Shown one piece after another: positions 6,889-8,489 of a stretch of DNA of 8,489 nt. Made by a program: the position numbers and the translations under genes. The notes under the pieces are model-generated. The model was not told the DNA's origin. It was given only the letters and a program-made list of their open reading frames with translations, and ran no database searches. Source of the stretch: an uncultured Rhodospirillaceae bacterium (GTDB taxonomy: Bacteria; Pseudomonadota; Alphaproteobacteria; Thalassobaculales; Thalassobaculaceae); contig CALAHL010000358.1 in NCBI GenBank assembly GCA_937891725.1, positions 1-8,489 of the forward strand. Reading direction: 5' to 3'. Numbering within the stretch: the first letter of the stretch is position 1; each line of letters begins with the position of its first letter.

Positions 6889-7543
6889 ATCGCTGCTCCC
6901 GCCAGGGGTCACCCAGCATGTGATAGCCCCGGCTTTCCCAGAACCCTTTGATGTCGCGATCGACCAGCCGGATCGACCGTATCCATTTGGCGCTCTTCCA
7001 GAAATAGAGCGATGGGACGACGAGTCGAACCGGCCCGCCATGCTCGCGGGTCAGCGGCGCGTCGTTCCAGTGGGTGACCAGCAGGCTGTCCGGCTCCTCG
7101 AGGTATTCGAGCGGCAGGCCGGTAGTGTAGCCGTCATAGGATTTGATCAAAGCGAACCCGGCCTCCTCTCGCGGCCGGACCTCCGCCAGCAGATCCAGCG
7201 TCGCCACCCCGCGCCAGCGGTTGTCCAGCCGGGACCAGAAGGTCACGCAGTGGATATCGCTCATCCGCTCGGTCTGCGGGATTTCCTGGAGGTCTGCGTA
7301 GGTCAGCGTCAGCGGGCTCTGCACCAGACCTTCCAAGCTCAGAGACCAGTCCCTAGCCGGAATGTTCGGGTGGGTGCCGAGATCCAGCACCGGCCAGTCC
7401 CGCACCAGATGCTGACCCGCCGGTACCCTCCCGCCGGTCGGCAGGACCGTCGGTTTGGCCGGAGGCGCTTGTCTTCTGTCGCGGGCCCAGCGCTCCTTCT
7501 CGGCGATCAGCTTGTCCCGGCGTGGGATCAGGGTGTCGGGCAT
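6881..7543 (-). CDS. Cytoplasmic sulfite-oxidase-like molybdopterin oxidoreductase
   Basis: The 220-residue protein is nearly all one oxidoreductase molybdopterin-binding domain. Landmarks are GGRVPAGQ (37-44), WSLSLEGLVQSPLTLTYADL (66-85), DIHCVTFWS (96-104) with C99 as the molybdenum ligand, WRGV (110-113), GYTTGLPL (138-145), HGGPVRLVVPSLYFWKSAKW (168-187) and the C-terminal GFWESRGYHMLGDPWREQRY. The domain is related to the catalytic part of MsrP/YedY and sulfite oxidase, but this is the short form: it lacks the dimerisation domain and any Tat signal (RR at 8-9 is followed by charged residues, not a hydrophobic stretch), so it should stay in the cytoplasm. Substrate and electron partner are unknown; a sulfoxide or sulfite is the obvious guess. 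The ATG at 7543 has AGGAGG 11 bases upstream; an ATG-less extension to 7630 would enter ohrR. It follows ohrR by 58 bp and overlaps gpx by 8 bases. Confidence 0.88.
   Translation of the reverse strand: MPDTLIPRRDKLIAEKERWARDRRQAPPAKPTVLPTGGRVPAGQHLVRDWPVLDLGTHPNIPARDWSLSLEGLVQSPLTLTYADLQEIPQTERMSDIHCVTFWSRLDNRWRGVATLDLLAEVRPREEAGFALIKSYDGYTTGLPLEYLEEPDSLLVTHWNDAPLTREHGGPVRLVVPSLYFWKSAKWIRSIRLVDRDIKGFWESRGYHMLGDPWREQRYG
6896..6900 (-). promoter_or_regulatory. Ribosome-binding site of gpx, inside the upstream gene
   Basis: GGGAG on the minus strand lies 7 bases before the gpx ATG and within the last codons of the molybdoenzyme gene. The ATGGTTAG overlap joins start and stop, so terminating ribosomes can re-initiate on gpx. 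Confidence 0.6.
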
Positions 7544-7554
7544 GGTGTACGGAA

Positions 7555-7560
7555 CCTCCT
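7555..7560 (-). promoter_or_regulatory. Ribosome-binding site of the molybdoenzyme gene
   Basis: A full AGGAGG on the minus strand lies 11 bases before the ATG at 7543. The spacing is longer than usual, but no closer in-frame start exists, and the site sets the start clear of ohrR. Confidence 0.55.
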
Positions 7561-7601
7561 TCCCTAGGATATGGGCGCCGATCGGAACTTTGGGAGATCG
7601 T

Positions 7602-8114
7602 TCACGGAGATGTGGCCGTCCCGGCGTCAAGTCTGTCTCTTAGAGTCTTCATCTGGACCAACAGGTCATCGAGCTCCGCCCGGCCCAGCCCGCCCGCGTC
7701 GGCGACACAATCGGCAATGCCGCGCGCCTTGTCCTCGATCCGACGGCCCGCCTCGGTCAGGCGCACCCGGACCTGCCGCTCGTCCGCCGGATTGCGGGTC
7801 CGCGTGAGATAGCCCGATCCCTCCAACCGCTTCAGCAGCGGGGTCAGCGTGTTTGACTCAAGTCCGAGAGCCGCGCCTAGGTCCCCGACGCTCCGGTCGT
7901 CGCGCTCCCATAGCGTCACCAGCACCAGATATTGCGGATAGGTCAGGGCGTGGTCCTGGAGCAGCGGTTTATAGATCCGGTTCAGCGCGTGATTGGTCTG
8001 ATAGATCGCGAAGCACAGCAATTCGTCGAGCCGTGGTGCGCGGGCGGCGGCGGAGATTTCAGGGGACGCATTTGATGTCACGGCAGGCCATTTCGTTCGG
8101 GTCAGCGGGGTCAC
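7602..8114 (-). CDS. ohrR: OhrR, organic-hydroperoxide-sensing MarR-family repressor
   Basis: The 170-residue protein has the OhrR signature. LDELLCFAIY (29-38) carries the sensing Cys C34, and Y48 and Y59 sit 14 and 25 residues later, the spacing of the two tyrosines that contact the sensing Cys in Bacillus and Xanthomonas OhrR. The winged helix follows: LTYPQYLVLVTLWE (57-70), SVGDLGAALGLESNTLTPLLKRLE (75-98, recognition helix) and the wing TRTRNPADERQVRV (104-117). C136 is a candidate resolving Cys, suggesting the two-cysteine Xanthomonas-like mechanism. Organic peroxide oxidises C34 and releases DNA. The start is a GTG at 8114, with a stop codon in frame 16 bases upstream; no good Shine-Dalgarno precedes it, and a GTG at 8081 is the alternative. 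It is divergent to ohr and probably represses both itself and ohr through the two operators in the gap. Confidence 0.92.
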   Translation of the reverse strand: MTPLTRTKWPAVTSNASPEISAAARAPRLDELLCFAIYQTNHALNRIYKPLLQDHALTYPQYLVLVTLWERDDRSVGDLGAALGLESNTLTPLLKRLEGSGYLTRTRNPADERQVRVRLTEAGRRIEDKARGIADCVADAGGLGRAELDDLLVQMKTLRDRLDAGTATSP

Positions 8115-8125
8115 GTTTATGCAGG

Positions 8126-8154
8126 ATATTTAATCGCACACGATTTAATCGCAA
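8126..8154 (-). promoter_or_regulatory. Putative ohrR promoter
   Basis: On the minus strand TTGCGA (8154-8149) is followed 17 bases later by AAATAT (8131-8126). Transcription would start about 8118-8120, only a few bases before the GTG at 8114, so the message would be almost leaderless. The -10 match is poor (3 of 6), but the position under the left operator copy fits self-repression. Confidence 0.35.
8129..8153. promoter_or_regulatory. OhrR operator copy 1 (ohrR-proximal)
   Basis: The core at 8139-8153 reads CACGATT-T-AATCGCA, a 7+1+7 dyad with 5 of 7 arm pairs, the same architecture as the Bacillus ohrA operator (TACAATT-A-AATTGTA, from memory). ATTTAATCGCA occurs exactly twice here, at 8128-8138 and 8143-8153, a 15-bp period, so a second degenerate dyad abuts the first. 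The block 8129-8152 matches 20 of 24 bases of copy 2. It overlaps the putative ohrR promoter. Confidence 0.7.
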
Positions 8155-8159
8155 GGCGC

Positions 8160-8190
8160 TTGACATCGATCTGCCAAGCAATATTTATAT
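8160..8190 (+). promoter_or_regulatory. Putative ohr promoter
   Basis: A perfect -35 TTGACA lies at 8160-8165. The -10 is in the AT-rich stretch 8182-8190, best placed as TATTTA at 8182-8187 (16-base spacer, 3 of 6 matches). Transcription would start near 8194, leaving a leader of about 55 bases. The right operator copy begins over the -10 region, so bound OhrR would block polymerase. Confidence 0.55.
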
Positions 8191-8209
8191 CGTACACGAT
8201 TTAATCGTG
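8185..8209. promoter_or_regulatory. OhrR operator copy 2 (ohr-proximal)
   Basis: CACGATTTAATCGTG at 8195-8209 is a perfect 15-bp dyad with a central T (7+1+7), the same layout as known OhrR boxes. To its left a second, overlapping dyad pairs TTATATCGT (8185-8193) with ACGATTTAA (8196-8204) around AC, 8 of 9 arm bases matching. The block covers the -10 and start of the ohr promoter. Confidence 0.75.
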
Positions 8210-8248
8210 GAAGATCAAATATTCTCTGAACCTGAAAGGATCCAAATC

Positions 8249-8489
8249 ATGCCAGTCAACGTGCTCTACACCACCCAGGCCGAGGCCACTGGCGGCCGCG
8301 ACGGCCATGCGCACACGCTCGACGGTGCGCTCGACGTCAAGCTGTCGACCCCGAAGGAACTCGGCGGTGCCGGCGGGACCGGCAACAACCCCGAGCAGCT
8401 GTTCGCAGCGGGTTATGCCGCGTGTTTCCTGGGGGCGATGAAGTTCGTCGCATCCCAGGGCGGCGGCTACAAGGTCCCGGCCGACACCA
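8249..8489 (+). CDS. ohr: Ohr, organic hydroperoxide resistance peroxidase (3' truncated by window edge)
   Basis: Eighty N-terminal residues are visible of an OsmC/Ohr-family protein normally about 140 long. Ohr is a cytoplasmic thiol peroxidase that reduces organic hydroperoxides using lipoylated proteins as reductant. Landmarks are VLYTTQAEATGGRDG (5-19, catalytic R17), STPKELGG (33-40) and NPEQLFAAGYAACFLGAM (47-64) with E49 and the peroxidatic C59. The relative spacing of R17, E49 and C59 equals that of the active-site Arg, Glu and Cys of characterised Ohr proteins. The second (resolving) Cys, in the C-terminal half, lies outside the window. The ATG at 8249 has AAGGA (8236-8240) 8 bases upstream. 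Divergent placement next to ohrR with two operator copies in between indicates induction by organic peroxides. Confidence 0.95.
   Translation, partial: MPVNVLYTTQAEATGGRDGHAHTLDGALDVKLSTPKELGGAGGTGNNPEQLFAAGYAACFLGAMKFVASQGGGYKVPADT

Noticed and set aside
6881..7543. Tat-exported MsrP
   Set aside because: The N-terminus is charged after RR and has no hydrophobic core, and the protein is about 100 residues shorter than MsrP precursors.
6818..7567. Plus-strand open frame opposite the molybdoenzyme gene
   Set aside because: The minus-strand frame carries the conserved HCVTFWS and KSAKW motifs; the plus-strand translation shows no family features.

Overview
The window is GC-rich DNA with tightly packed genes on both strands and strong third-position G/C bias. 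Gene content (a single-domain PAS protein of the PAS_5 type, a HyuA/HyuB pair, a divergent ohrR-ohr pair, a TPR-type 2OG oxygenase tail) suggests an alphaproteobacterium, probably Rhodospirillales-like. That placement comes from family recognition, not from a database search.

Left part (1-2381). The C-terminal part of a 2OG-Fe(II) oxygenase-like protein enters from the left edge on the + strand. It meets tail-to-tail a minus-strand gene for a membrane-anchored SGNH/GDSL-like protein, and the two stop codons share one CTAG. After a 148-bp gap a small PAS_5 protein is read on the + strand.

Middle (2520-6289). Two co-directional genes encode HyuA and HyuB, the two subunits of an ATP-dependent hydantoinase/oxoprolinase-type amidohydrolase. 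The ribosome-binding site of hyuB lies on the stop of hyuA, so the pair is almost certainly co-transcribed and expected to form one complex. The substrate cannot be read from the sequence.

Right part (6343-8489). This is an organic-peroxide defence module. OhrR, a thiol-based MarR repressor, is read leftwards. It is followed in the same direction by a cytoplasmic sulfite-oxidase-like molybdoenzyme and an exported thioredoxin-type glutathione peroxidase, whose start overlaps the molybdoenzyme gene. Divergently, the peroxidase gene ohr starts and runs off the right edge. The 134-bp ohrR-ohr gap holds two copies of a 24-bp operator-like element built around the 15-bp dyad CACGATTTAATCGTG, one per promoter. 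This is the clearest regulatory structure in the window. The likely logic is that organic hydroperoxide oxidises OhrR and releases both promoters, inducing ohr and, possibly, the ohrR-molybdoenzyme-peroxidase transcript.

No tRNA, rRNA, CRISPR array, insertion sequence or attachment site was found, and no gene-free stretch exceeds 150 bp. I see no wholly new system; the most noteworthy items are the duplicated operator, the extended ohrR cluster and the divergent catalytic residues of the SGNH-like protein.
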